From positions 1-64,000 of the forward strand of contig NZ_FOSK01000010.1 in NCBI RefSeq assembly GCF_900114245.1: DNA of 64,000 bases, read 5' to 3'. A program made the position numbers and the translations under genes. The notes under the pieces are model-generated. The model saw only the letters and a list, made by a program, of their open reading frames with translations, was not told the DNA's origin and did no database searches. Numbering within the stretch: position 1 is the first letter of the stretch; every line of letters starts with the position of its first letter. The DNA comes from Pseudovibrio ascidiaceicola. Lineage in GTDB: Bacteria > Pseudomonadota > Alphaproteobacteria > Rhizobiales > Stappiaceae. Below are positions 9,301 through 17,774 of the stretch, piece after piece.

Positions 9301-9415
9301 GTCGCGGCTGCAGGTTCTCGATAACTTCTTTCCTTTTGGTCAATTGACCCCAGAAGGTCTGATATGGCCTCAAATACCGTTCTGGAAGGGACCTTACGGA
9401 GCGCCATCAACTTAA
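6383..9415 (+). CDS. Rhs/YD-repeat protein lacking the canonical core end and toxin tip
   Basis: A 1010-residue Rhs-like protein. The N-terminal ~100 residues fit the start of the Rhs barrel (NPVSGEATFSRTDLYYPGK, then GWIDNWSL). YD-type repeats follow (YRYDDDGRLVQV, YMYNEDGKLTHRV, IGYDDAGNPL, YTYDDTGRLSAV). Rhs barrels normally enclose a C-terminal toxin and end their core with a PxxxxDPxG-type autoprotease motif. I see neither: the protein ends in a hydrophobic stretch (GMFSGMFFVLSRL) and WPQIPFWKGPYG. It may be a divergent Rhs, or one whose 3' end was lost at the junction with the mobile-element debris that begins just downstream. No signal peptide is visible, which fits T6SS rather than Sec export. 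Confidence 0.75.
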   Translation: MSVLYDLYDYRGQRPGSTRLVDSIFNPVSGEATFSRTDLYYPGKIPLFLTSTWQSMSLFSGQTGEGWIDNWSLYVLPGPEWLSLHLPTGEIARFQIPWSGGISTNPVVKDWKLEILNMRPTFRVAGGLFYEFGLSDGKKVFLRRLYNEAGDEIRFKRSAYGNLTSVSRSDGLHLDTHCDDLQINRISKRDRVTGQLKDVGSYRYDDDGRLVQVRSEYAGEWAYMYNEDGKLTHRVRPSGAFEALQLDSDNRLLNRRFRHGMAPLECAYPATDKTVIRRGGDAITEFSIDCDQAVLSSFKLADGRTVTYHWQDGRLHRVEAGEDTSLEFSYEDEWGLLASIGDGDQELLRIGYDDAGNPLSMNFRGLEWLLKYDQDTKALSELITPDTSFSFTDGVIQTPRLAPYSPSELFGSLAEIVRKRSLSVAGLIELPQSVKEGRAEILLAHMHDILSAPVERTTWRAALSGDSSCIHVDLPHNLLDRMSSLFHAAFLGVSEPLLSPFSSNVVPVSHLQFYHADNHSDFVEIGTEVIGRDVFGRPVGLEDRSVEVGFSRSGFINDLAVAGSSEEWTFSSTGADVFDIARTAHLARSEQSDGNIKTSVHQWDANLTDQPQQSLDAAFDGVGRLCNLTDGQQVLKRNYLGTLLDTEQIDDRVFRYTYDDTGRLSAVTSDHFFAQFERDEGCDILKLNGQKFKCYSDQSWQVIDDPDHAIFRFNTETDYVTGIVQSGTIDNQHGIQTSFSRRFSDKEGECIDASGTDRYTLRANGFVCESAGFYLNVNQVDDYLRIDLNGQELLIIDHGDRFALESKGREVAFNTQHNPAGAVQTVTLVADDRDILCYEFDRDVVGRVKSIRFSNLLPGFLQNSRASNLHDEVDLNYTLTGQICDVKIKEIGGTRRFCSPYYAAGHRWFMMLDNEPVSCLPCMNGVLLRTDDKTRYTFPFDHTLFGADASSRIAVRMSKLNSFGMFSGMFFVLSRLQVLDNFFPFGQLTPEGLIWPQIPFWKGPYGAPST

Positions 9416-9449
9416 CTCTGGCCCCAGTTTTAATGAGTAAGCGAGGACT

Positions 9450-9680
9450 ATGACCTCAGTTCCGATCAGTTACAAGCACCACCGGTTTCTGCTTCAAATC
9501 ATTGCCTATGTTGTATGGCTCTATTGTAACCGGTGTTCAGCCCCCGCCTTCCAATTTTGTTTTTTGGCCCGAGATCTTGCTTACTGGAGTGAGAAATGAG
9601 GCAAAACGCCATGCTACTCGAATGGCTGGTTAGAGAATTGCAGCTTTTGGCCCAGCCAGACTTAAACTTATTCGAAATCT
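9450..9680 (+). pseudogene. IS6-family transposase remnant (N-terminal part)
   Basis: The frame from the ATG at 9450 reads PISYKHHRF, then IIAYVVWLY. This matches the start of alphaproteobacterial IS6-type transposases as I remember them (PISYKRHRFPPxIIAHAVWLY). After WLY the similarity decays, with a frame change near 9560; a later frame reads EILL, TRMAG, a stop, then FGPARLK, roughly where the family's HTH and FGP segments belong. No DDE catalytic region and no terminal repeats are visible. It is a decayed remnant and part of the 396 bases without an intact gene between the Rhs-like gene and the tnsA remnant. Confidence 0.55.
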
Positions 9681-9764
9681 CTGAATGATGTTTGGAGGTG
9701 TTGTCCGCCAATCTTAAAAAGAATTTCCGGTTTATGATCTGCAGTCAGTATTGCATACAGAAAG

Positions 9765-9803
9765 CACTGGTTTAATGCTTGCACGGGGAGCATTAAACCA
9801 GTG
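9765..9803. repeat. 14-bp perfect inverted repeat with 11-nt loop
   Basis: The arms CACTGGTTTAATGC (9765-9778) and GCATTAAACCAGTG (9790-9803) are perfect complements around an 11-nt loop. The right arm ends 8 nt before the ATG of the tnsA remnant. It could be a protein-binding site or a transcript hairpin at the start of the old tns operon, or part of an element end. The sequence shows only the symmetry. Confidence 0.75.
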
Positions 9804-9811
9804 GTTTTGTC

Positions 9812-10269
9812 ATGGCTGGTAAGAATAAGGCGTTTTCTGACGCCAAATTTGCAAAAATTATCGAAGAAGGACGAGGCAGCGTTGAGTATTCTGAATACAA
9901 GCCCTGGCTAATGGTTCGAGATTTGCTGTCTCTTGGGAGGCAGTATCACGTCTTTGGTCATAAATCGAAGCGAACTCATCATCCGCTGTCTGACTTAGAA
10001 CTCTCCTTGTTCCTGTTGCTTGAATGACATAGTCAAGTTACTCAAATCCGTGATCCGTTTCCTCTTAAAAGAACTAATACGCGCATGCTCGCGTTTGAAG
10101 CCGGGGTCAAGCACCTCAATCTAACTGGTGTTGACCAGTATATGTCTGCGGATTTCTTGGTAATACGAGTGATGAACAGACACTCAGATTTTCCCTCCAA
10201 ACGAAGTATAAAGAAGTGTTGGAATATGCGCGGGTGATTGAAAATCTAGAGCGAAGATACTGGTTATGA
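9812..10269 (+). pseudogene. tnsA: tnsA pseudogene (Tn7-type transposon endonuclease), stop plus frameshift
   Basis: TnsA cuts the 5' ends of Tn7-like elements. The frame from 9812 reads YKPWLMVRDLLSLGR, HKSKRTHHPLSDLELSLFLLLE, then TGA (10025-10027) where the family has Trp (TGG). It continues in the same frame as TQIRDPFPLKR, FEAGVKH and YMSADFLV, then must change frame near 10156-10160 to read FSLQTKYKEVLEYARV and ENLERRYW before a stop at 10267. The family's catalytic residues are all still recognisable: the Glu of SDLE, the Asp of SADF and the QxK of LQTK. The C-terminal part and tnsB, tnsC and tnsD are absent. It sits directly upstream of the copper island. Confidence 0.85.
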
Positions 10270-10308
10270 AGCAGTAATCCTAGCAAAAGTTGCCCCCTTC
10301 ATACACAC

Positions 10309-10339
10309 TTGACCTTCCAGTAACTGGAAGGATTAGTAT
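10309..10339 (+). promoter_or_regulatory. CueR-type copper promoter of cusBA
   Basis: A -35 box TTGACC (10309-10314) and a -10 box TAGTAT (10334-10339) are separated by 19 bp, the long spacer that MerR-family activators need. The spacer holds a perfect dyad, CCTTCCAG-TAA-CTGGAAGG (10313-10331), matching the known CueR operator pattern. The cusB start is 150 nt downstream. The copA promoter at 15238 has the same design, and a cueR gene lies at 17775. Confidence 0.88.
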
Positions 10340-10490
10340 GTCGGATACTAAGTTGAGCAGTGCCGGAAGAAGTAAAGAAAAGTGGTGCTGTTGTTAGGGC
10401 TTGGAGGGATGTGGTTGGGATGGTGAGTATCTCAGCGGTCGTAGAGCAACCTCAAGTCTGAATGGTGTTTGGTAAATCAGGACAGGACCG

Positions 10491-11999
10491 ATGCGTCGTG
10501 GATACGCGGTTGTGGCTGGGCTTGCGATTGTGGCGAGTGTTTCGGCTGGGCTAGGGATCTTTGTTGGAAGTTCGATGGACTGGACTTCTGCTGGATCAGG
10601 CAGTGCTGAAAATGAAATCTTATACTGGGTTGCGCCGATGGACCCAAGTTTCCGACGTGATGCACCTGGAAAATCTCCCATGGGGATGGATCTCGTTCCT
10701 GTTTATGCAGGGCAGGACGCGACGCAAACCGGGAATGCTATCGTGCTGTCGCCTGGTGTGATTAACAGCATCGGTGTACGCACTGCGACTGCCAGCGTTG
10801 AGCCTATCTCAGAGAAAATCGAAAGCGTTGGGTTCGTTGGCTATGACGAGCATCGTTCCAGTCAGGTTCACTTGCGTACGGAAGGATGGATCAAGGAGCT
10901 CAATATCCGTGCAGTTGGTGATCCGGTTGAGAAAGGAGATCTGCTTTTCACTGTCTATGCGCCAGAGGTGACGGTGGCGAGTGCTGACCTGATCCGGGCC
11001 GTGCGCCGGAATGATAAGCAAGTCGAGCAAAACATCCGGATCCAGCTTCAGAACTACGGCATTGATAGTGCTCAGATAGATGAAATGGCCCGGGCGAGTT
11101 CTCCGGCTAAGGTGTTCAAGGTCTATGCACCTCAATCTGGTGTTGTGACCACGTTGGAAGCAGCAGATGGCATGTATCTGCAGCCTGATTCCATAGCCCT
11201 GACTTTGTCTGACATGTCTTCTGTTTGGTTGATGGTGGATGTGTTTGAGCAGGACATTGCACGCCTGAGCAAGAACAGCGACGTGCTTGCAAGCTTTGAG
11301 CATCTGCCCGGTCAAGTGCTTGAGGGTCGTATCGACTACATCTATCCGGAACTGGATGCGGTGACGCGCACACTGCCGGTGCGATTGCATTTTGACAACT
11401 CTAAGGGTGTTTTGCGTCCGAATATGTTTGGGCGTGTGACCATTATTCCGTCTGAAACGCGAAGTGCGGTAACAGTTCCAGCCAGCGCGTTGATACGAAC
11501 AGGATCGTCTGACAGAGTTATCTTGCAGACCGAGGATGGCACGTTTCAGCCACGCATGGTTACTCCGGGTCTAACGGGCCGCTTTGGAGGAGGAAGTAGG
11601 ACTGAGATTTTACAGGGCCTTGAAGCAGGGGAGGAAGTTGTAACCTCTGCTCAGTTTCTGATTGATAGTGAGAGTTCACTTTCAGCCGGTTTGGCTCGCA
11701 TGTCTTCTGCGCAAGATGGTCCCATATGGGGCGATGGTACAGTGACAAAATTCGACGCAAAGACAAACTCCATCACCATTCGTCATGACGCCATAGAAGA
11801 ACTGCAGTGGCCGGCGATGGAAACGACGTTTGCAGTTCGTGCAAACCTGAAGAACCATGCTTTCCAGTTTGAAAAGCCTGTTGAATTTGCCATCACCAAA
11901 GGATCTGACAAGCGCTTTAGCCTTGTCGAACTGCGAGATACCAAAGATCAGGGTTCAACATCAACACCTGCTGATACGGTGGGGGCCGATGAAAAATGA
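10491..11999 (+). CDS. cusB: Cu(I)/Ag(I) RND efflux periplasmic adaptor CusB, with CusF-like C-terminal domain
   Basis: A 502-residue membrane-fusion protein that would link CusA to an outer-membrane channel. An N-terminal hydrophobic anchor (residues 5-25) is followed by a heavy-metal-binding segment (YWVAPMDPSF, SPMGMDLVPVY), a barrel-sandwich domain (VGFVGYDEHRSSQVHLRTEGWI) and a beta-barrel (ALIRTGSSDRVILQ). The last ~75 residues resemble CusF: IRHD supplies the metal His and WPAM supplies Trp and the first Met, but the second Met of the E. coli WPEMTM motif is replaced by Thr here. It ends in the ATGA overlap with cusA. It is driven by the CueR promoter at 10309. No CusC-like channel is in the window. 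Confidence 0.9.
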   Translation: MRRGYAVVAGLAIVASVSAGLGIFVGSSMDWTSAGSGSAENEILYWVAPMDPSFRRDAPGKSPMGMDLVPVYAGQDATQTGNAIVLSPGVINSIGVRTATASVEPISEKIESVGFVGYDEHRSSQVHLRTEGWIKELNIRAVGDPVEKGDLLFTVYAPEVTVASADLIRAVRRNDKQVEQNIRIQLQNYGIDSAQIDEMARASSPAKVFKVYAPQSGVVTTLEAADGMYLQPDSIALTLSDMSSVWLMVDVFEQDIARLSKNSDVLASFEHLPGQVLEGRIDYIYPELDAVTRTLPVRLHFDNSKGVLRPNMFGRVTIIPSETRSAVTVPASALIRTGSSDRVILQTEDGTFQPRMVTPGLTGRFGGGSRTEILQGLEAGEEVVTSAQFLIDSESSLSAGLARMSSAQDGPIWGDGTVTKFDAKTNSITIRHDAIEELQWPAMETTFAVRANLKNHAFQFEKPVEFAITKGSDKRFSLVELRDTKDQGSTSTPADTVGADEK

Positions 12000-14900
12000 T
12001 TGGCTCCATCATACGTGCATCCATCAAGAACCGGGTGATCGTGCTTATGGCGGCTGTGATGCTGACGCTTGGCGGCATCTGGGCGCTGAAAGAAACTCCG
12101 GTTGATGCGATTCCAGACTTGTCTGATGTACAGGTCATTATCAAAACGCCATACGACGGACAGGCCCCTCAGGTCATTGAGGATCAGGTAACCTATCCTA
12201 TCGCCACGGCCATGTTGTCGGTGCCAGACGTGATCGACGTGCGCGGGTTCTCGTTTTATGGCGACTCCTATGTTTACGTGGTTTTTAAGGACGGCACGGA
12301 CCTTTATTGGGCCAGAAGCCGGGTGCTGGAATACCTCGCGCAGGTTGGAGCCAAACTGCCTGATGGGGTCACGCCAGAGCTGGGGCCAGATGCGACTGGG
12401 GTTGGCTGGATTTTTCAGTACGCTTTGATTGACCGAAGCGGCCAACATGATCTGGCGCAGTTGCGCTCTTTACAGGACTGGTGGCTGAAGTACGAACTTC
12501 AAACTGTCAGCGGCGTATCGGAAGTGGCAACCATCGGCGGTATGGTTAAGCAGTATCAGGTGGTCGTCGACCCTAACAAGCTACGGGCCTATGGCGTGAC
12601 ATTGCCTGCTCTCATGAGCACGATCCAAAATGCAAACCGCGAGACCAGCGGCAGTGTGATTGAGATGGCAGAAGCGGAGTACATGGTCCGTGCGACGGGC
12701 TATATCCAATCTATTGAGGACCTGGAGCAAATCCCTCTCAAGGTGAATGAGCGCGGTGCAGCTCTCACTTTGAGCGATGTGGCAGACATCCGCCTTGGGC
12801 CCCAAATGCGCCGTGGTGTGGCAGATCTGAATGGGGAAGGCGACTCCGTTGGTGCCGTTGTCATCATGCGCTGGGGTGAAAACCCGCTGAGAACACTTGA
12901 GGGTGTGCATGCCAAGCTGGACGAGTTGAAACCGAACCTGCCAGAAGGCGTGGAGATTATAACCACCTATGATCGGTCTGGAGTGATTGAGCGAGCAATT
13001 GACAACCTGACCACCAAACTCTCAGAGGAGTTTCTGGTTGTGGTTCTGGTGTGTGCAGTGTTCCTCCTGCACCTCAGGTCTTCCTTGGTCATTTTGATCT
13101 CCCTTCCTCTTGGCATATTGACGGCATTACTGGTGATGCGCCTGCAAGGGGTGAATGCGAACATCATGTCCCTTGGCGGGATCGCCATCGCCATTGGTGC
13201 GATGGTTGACGCAGCCATTGTGATGATCGAGGCCATGCATCGACGACTTGAGAAGGAACCGAATCCCGATAAGAACCGCTGGAAAATTGTCGCCGAATGC
13301 TGTTCCGAGGTTGGGCCAGCACTGTTCTATTCGCTTGCGATCATCACCATCAGCTTTCTGCCGGTGTTTGTGCTGGAAGCGCAGGAAGGGCGCCTGTTCA
13401 AGCCGCTTGCGTTCACTAAAACCTATGCCATGGCGGCTGCGTCCATTCTCAGCATCACGCTTGTGCCAGTGCTGATGGGTTACTTTGTGCGCGGACGCAT
13501 TCATCCTGAAGCTAAAAACCCGGTCAATCGGTTATGCATCGCTTTGTATCGGCCCGCACTTGCAGGCGTTATTGCCTGGCCCAAAACAACGATCATCTTT
13601 GCGCTGGTTCTGGTCGCGTCCATTCTTGTGCCGTTGAACTGGATTGGATCTGAGTTTATGCCGGAGTTGAAGGAAGGTGATTTCCTTTACATGCCGTCGC
13701 TGTACACCGGTGTCTCCATTGGCAAAGCGCGTGAGGTGCTTCAGCAGACGGATCGAATGATCATGCAGGTGCCTGAGGTAAAGACCGTTCACGGCAAGCT
13801 TGGCCGCGCCGAAACAGCAACAGATCCAGCTCCACTGACCATGTTTGAAACCACCATTCAGCTGAAGCCGCAAGATCAGTGGCGTGAAGGGATGACGCTT
13901 GAGAAAATTCGGCAGGAACTGGATAAGTCAGTCCAGGTTCCCGGCCTGACGAACGTCTGGATTCAACCAATCAAGAACCGCATTGATATGCTTGCGACTG
14001 GCATGAAAACACCTGTTGGTGTCAAAGTGTCGGGGCCGGACTTACAGGTCATTCAAGATCTTGCAGTGAAGATTGAGGGCCTCGTGAAAGGCGTTGAGGG
14101 GACGCTATCCTCCTACGCAGAGCGCCCAAGAGGTGCGCGCTTTATCGAGATTGATATCGATCGTAATGCCGCGGCTCGCTATATCCTAAATATTAAGGAT
14201 GTTCAGGATGTAGTGCAAACCGCAATTGGTGGAATGGATATCGCCGAAAGCGTTGAGGGACTGGAGCGATACCCCATCAACTTACGCTATCCTCAGGATT
14301 GGAGAAGCAGCCCGGATCAACTTGAAAAACTCCCCGTTGTGACGCCATCCGGTGCGCATATTCCGCTTGGAGCCGTCTCAAATATCAACATTGTTGACGG
14401 CCCCGGTATGATCCGCTCAGAAAATGCACGCCCAACTGGTTTTGTTTTCATCGATATCGAGGGACGAGACCTTGGTGGTTATGTCAGCGAAGCACAAAAA
14501 CTGGTCGCTTCCGAAGTTCAAATCCCTGCTGGTTATTCGATCACATGGTCAGGACAGTATGAGTATATCGAGCGTGTTCAGGAACGCTTGCAGTTGGTTG
14601 CGCCGGTAACATTGCTAATCATCACTCTGATGCTCTTTCTTGCGTTCAACCGCGTAGGAGAGGTCGCGATTATTCTAACGTCCCTGCCAGTCGCGCTGAC
14701 AGGTGGCGTCTGGTTTGTCTACACCTTAGGGTTTGACTTGTCGGTTGCCGTGCTGGTTGGCTTCATCGCCTTGGCAGGTGTTGCTGTTGAAACGGCTATT
14801 GTCATGTTGCTCTACCTGAACCTTTCCTGGGACAAGCGTGTGGCGTTTGCCCGGAAAGAACACAAGGTCCTCACCACAAAAGATATCCTTGATGCTGTTA

Positions 14901-15178
14901 TCGAGGGTGCCCTGTTACGATTGCGGCCAAAGGTGATGACCGTGGCAACCATCTTTGCCGGGTTGATACCAATCATGCTGGGTAGTGCAACGGGTTCAGA
15001 AATCATGAAACGGATTGCAGCCCCAATGGTTGGCGGTATGATCACCGCGACCCTGCTTACACTCTTTGTCATCCCCGCCATTTATGTGCTTTGGAAGAAA
15101 GCCCGATTATCTGCATTGAATAAAATCACCGGAGAAGAAGAGGCCTGTGAAAGTCAGGAGATAACAAAGCCTAAGTGA
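11996..15178 (+). CDS. cusA: Cu(I)/Ag(I) RND efflux pump CusA
   Basis: A 1060-residue heavy-metal-efflux RND transporter, the proton-driven inner-membrane pump of the Cus complex. It begins MIGSIIRASIKNRVIV, and the periplasmic and membrane halves are both complete. The three methionines of the E. coli CusA metal site appear conserved in context: NRIDMLATGMK, GGMDIAESVEG and GPGMIRSENARPT. The HME-type membrane segment GGIAIAIGAMVDAAIVMIEAMHRRLE is present. The start overlaps cusB by 4 nt, so the two are co-translated. Copper or silver is preferred over zinc or cobalt because of the methionine clusters and the adjacent CopA and CueR. Confidence 0.93.
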   Translation: MIGSIIRASIKNRVIVLMAAVMLTLGGIWALKETPVDAIPDLSDVQVIIKTPYDGQAPQVIEDQVTYPIATAMLSVPDVIDVRGFSFYGDSYVYVVFKDGTDLYWARSRVLEYLAQVGAKLPDGVTPELGPDATGVGWIFQYALIDRSGQHDLAQLRSLQDWWLKYELQTVSGVSEVATIGGMVKQYQVVVDPNKLRAYGVTLPALMSTIQNANRETSGSVIEMAEAEYMVRATGYIQSIEDLEQIPLKVNERGAALTLSDVADIRLGPQMRRGVADLNGEGDSVGAVVIMRWGENPLRTLEGVHAKLDELKPNLPEGVEIITTYDRSGVIERAIDNLTTKLSEEFLVVVLVCAVFLLHLRSSLVILISLPLGILTALLVMRLQGVNANIMSLGGIAIAIGAMVDAAIVMIEAMHRRLEKEPNPDKNRWKIVAECCSEVGPALFYSLAIITISFLPVFVLEAQEGRLFKPLAFTKTYAMAAASILSITLVPVLMGYFVRGRIHPEAKNPVNRLCIALYRPALAGVIAWPKTTIIFALVLVASILVPLNWIGSEFMPELKEGDFLYMPSLYTGVSIGKAREVLQQTDRMIMQVPEVKTVHGKLGRAETATDPAPLTMFETTIQLKPQDQWREGMTLEKIRQELDKSVQVPGLTNVWIQPIKNRIDMLATGMKTPVGVKVSGPDLQVIQDLAVKIEGLVKGVEGTLSSYAERPRGARFIEIDIDRNAAARYILNIKDVQDVVQTAIGGMDIAESVEGLERYPINLRYPQDWRSSPDQLEKLPVVTPSGAHIPLGAVSNINIVDGPGMIRSENARPTGFVFIDIEGRDLGGYVSEAQKLVASEVQIPAGYSITWSGQYEYIERVQERLQLVAPVTLLIITLMLFLAFNRVGEVAIILTSLPVALTGGVWFVYTLGFDLSVAVLVGFIALAGVAVETAIVMLLYLNLSWDKRVAFARKEHKVLTTKDILDAVIEGALLRLRPKVMTVATIFAGLIPIMLGSATGSEIMKRIAAPMVGGMITATLLTLFVIPAIYVLWKKARLSALNKITGEEEACESQEITKPK

Positions 15179-15237
15179 TGTTTGATTGTCGATTACCTGA
15201 TGGCCAAACTCTTTTCATTTCCTTGTTGATTTTAGTC

Positions 15238-15268
15238 TTGACCTTCCAGTGGCTGGAACCCTTAGGGT
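15238..15268 (+). promoter_or_regulatory. CueR-type copper promoter of copA
   Basis: TTGACC (15238-15243) and TAGGGT (15263-15268) are 19 bp apart, with the dyad CCTTCCAG-TGG-CTGGAACC between them. The TTCCAG/CTGGAA core is identical to the cusBA promoter at 10309. The predicted transcript start is about 25 nt before the copA ATG. Confidence 0.87.
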
Positions 15269-15298
15269 GCCTTCAACAGACAATGAAATGGTGAAATT

Positions 15299-17758
15299 AT
15301 GTCCCACAGTTCAACACTGAAAATGCAAGTCGAAGGCATGAATTGTGCGTCTTGTGTCGGTCGTGTCGAGAAGGCCCTAAAGAGTATTTCCGGTGTGGCC
15401 AGCGCTTCGGTCAACCTTGCAACGGAAAGCGTGCTGGTCAATTACGATGAGACCCTCACGACGCAAGATGTGGCCAATGCGCTTCAGACGGCTGGCTATC
15501 CAGCGGTTTCAGAAAGCATCACTTTTGGTGTCGGGAACCTGAACTGCGCGTCTTGTGTGGGACGAGCTGAAAAAGCGTTGCGAGCCGGAAATGGTGTTCT
15601 GGAAGCCAATGTTAATCTGGCAACAGAAAGCGCGACAGTGCGCTACGCAGCCGGGGCAACAACACCATCTGCGATTGCTGAACTGGTCACTGCAGCAGGG
15701 TATCCCGCTACATTGGAAAAGACCGAGCCTGCTGAAACAGCTCACCGCAAAACAGATGAAATCCGGCAGCTCAAAAGCAAAGTGTTGCTCGCCGCTGCGC
15801 TGGCACTTCCGGTTTTTCTGATCGAAATGGGAAGTCACTTCATCCCCGGCGTCCATATGCTGATTGAGAACTCTCTTGGTTTGCAGAACAGTTACTATCT
15901 GCAGTTCGTCCTGACGACTGTCGTACTCTTTGGACCGGGTCGACATTTCTACACCAAGGGCTTCCCGTCGCTCTTGAAAGGCGCGCCGGACATGAACTCA
16001 CTGGTCGCGCTTGGAACCTCCGCCGCATATGTTTTCTCCCTCGTTTCAACCTTCGCGCCACAATTGCTCCCGGCGGGGACTGTTAACGTCTATTATGAGG
16101 CCGCCGCAGTGATTGTCGTCCTCATCTTGCTAGGCCGCTTTCTGGAGGCTCGCGCTAAAGGGCGGACTGGAGAAGCTATCCAAAAGCTCGTTGGCATGCA
16201 GGCTAAAACTGCGCGCGTTGAGCGTGATGGTGTCACGGTAGAAGTTCCGATTGAAGAGATCATTGTCGGCGATGTCATTCAGGTCCGTCCGGGTGAGAAG
16301 ATCGCCGTCGACGGTGCCGTTATCTCAGGTTCTTCCTTCGTGGACGAAAGCATGATTACAGGTGAGCCAATCCCGGTTGAAAAAACGTCAGGTGATGAGG
16401 TTGTTGGCGCGACGATCAATGGCACGGGAGCCTTGAGTGTTCAGGCCAGCAAAGTTGGCAATGATACGGTTCTCTCGCAAATCATTCAGATGGTGGAACA
16501 GGCTCAAGGTGCCAAACTGCCAATCCAGGGATTGGTCGACAAAATCACGTCGTGGTTTGTGCCAGCTGTGATTACCGTTGCAATCCTCACCGTCGCTGTG
16601 TGGTTCCTGTTTGGTCCCGATCCTGCGCTTAGTCTTGCTTTAGTAGCCGGCGTTGCTGTGCTTATCATCGCTTGTCCCTGTGCCATGGGGTTGGCAACAC
16701 CAACCTCCATTATGGTTGGTACAGGCCGCGCAGCTGAACTGGGCGTTCTGTTCCGCAAAGGTGACGCGTTGCAGATGCTTCAGGAAACCAAGGTGGTTGC
16801 TTTGGATAAGACTGGCACGCTCACAGCCGGACATCCAGAACTGACAGATATCATCCTGAGCGAGGGGTTTGAGGAGGAAGATGTCTTGCGAATGGTTGCA
16901 GCCGTTGAGCAAAACTCCGAACACCCCATTGCAAAGGCAATCGTGCAGGCTTCACATGAACGTGGCATAGCACTTCCAAAACCAGAGAGCTTTAACTCCC
17001 TGACAGGATTTGGTGTCAGTGCAGTTGTGCAGGGGCAAGATGTTCTGGTTGGTGCCGACCGTCTGATGGATCGTGAAGGTATTGCATTGGAACAGCTTTC
17101 TGTCGATGCAACGGTACTTGCAACGCGTGGTAAAACCCCACTTTACGTTGCAATTGATGGGAAAGTTGCAGCGGTAATTGCAGTTGCTGACCCAATCAAG
17201 AAAACAACTCCAGATGCAATCAAATCCCTTCATGGGCTTGGCTTGAAGGTTGTGATGATCACAGGCGATAATCAGAAGACCGCAAACGCCATTGCAGCCG
17301 AGCTTGGTATCGATAGCGTGATTGCCGAGGTTCTGCCTGACGGCAAAGTCCATGCATTGGAAGACCTGCGGAAGAGCGCTTCCGGCAAACTGGCCTTCGT
17401 GGGCGATGGCATCAATGATGCGCCTGCACTTGCCGCAGCAGACGTTGGCATCGCCATCGGCACGGGCACTGATGTGGCAATTGAAGCTGCGGATGTTGTC
17501 CTGATGGCTGGAGACCTGAACGGTGTGGTCAATGCGTTCCACATCAGCCAGAAAACCATGCGCAACATCCGTCAGAACCTGTTCTGGGCATTCAGTTATA
17601 ATACACTGCTGATTCCGGTTGCTGCAGGCGTGTTATATCCATTCGGCGGCCCGCTTCTGTCTCCCGTTCTGGCAGCCGGTGCTATGGCACTTTCAAGCGT
17701 GTTTGTCTTAACCAACGCTTTGCGGTTACGCTGGATCAAAGCGACAACGGCCCACTAA
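15299..17758 (+). CDS. copA: copper-exporting P1B-type ATPase CopA
   Basis: An 819-residue P1B-1 ATPase that pumps Cu(I) out of the cytoplasm. Two N-terminal HMA domains carry the metal motifs MNCASC (about residue 15) and LNCASC (about residue 81). The actuator loop TGEPIPVEK, the transmembrane metal motif [11 protein letters not shown], the phosphorylation site DKTGTLT, the SEHPIAKAI segment and the hinge [11 protein letters not shown] are all present. The length is normal for a two-HMA CopA. It has its own CueR promoter and is followed 16 nt later by cueR, so the regulator is probably co-transcribed and self-activated. Confidence 0.96.
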   Translation: MSHSSTLKMQVEGMNCASCVGRVEKALKSISGVASASVNLATESVLVNYDETLTTQDVANALQTAGYPAVSESITFGVGNLNCASCVGRAEKALRAGNGVLEANVNLATESATVRYAAGATTPSAIAELVTAAGYPATLEKTEPAETAHRKTDEIRQLKSKVLLAAALALPVFLIEMGSHFIPGVHMLIENSLGLQNSYYLQFVLTTVVLFGPGRHFYTKGFPSLLKGAPDMNSLVALGTSAAYVFSLVSTFAPQLLPAGTVNVYYEAAAVIVVLILLGRFLEARAKGRTGEAIQKLVGMQAKTARVERDGVTVEVPIEEIIVGDVIQVRPGEKIAVDGAVISGSSFVDESMITGEPIPVEKTSGDEVVGATINGTGALSVQASKVGNDTVLSQIIQMVEQAQGAKLPIQGLVDKITSWFVPAVITVAILTVAVWFLFGPDPALSLALVAGVAVLIIACPCAMGLATPTSIMVGTGRAAELGVLFRKGDALQMLQETKVVALDKTGTLTAGHPELTDIILSEGFEEEDVLRMVAAVEQNSEHPIAKAIVQASHERGIALPKPESFNSLTGFGVSAVVQGQDVLVGADRLMDREGIALEQLSVDATVLATRGKTPLYVAIDGKVAAVIAVADPIKKTTPDAIKSLHGLGLKVVMITGDNQKTANAIAAELGIDSVIAEVLPDGKVHALEDLRKSASGKLAFVGDGINDAPALAAADVGIAIGTGTDVAIEAADVVLMAGDLNGVVNAFHISQKTMRNIRQNLFWAFSYNTLLIPVAAGVLYPFGGPLLSPVLAAGAMALSSVFVLTNALRLRWIKATTAH

Positions 17759-17774
17759 AAGGGATGGAACGACG

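Noticed and set aside
10338-10397. 19-codon frame ending Trp-Cys-Cys-Cys in the cusB leader, considered as a copper-sensing leader peptide
   Set aside because: Its ATG overlaps the -10 box of the CueR promoter, so it would not be in the transcript; only a TTG start without a ribosome site would remain.
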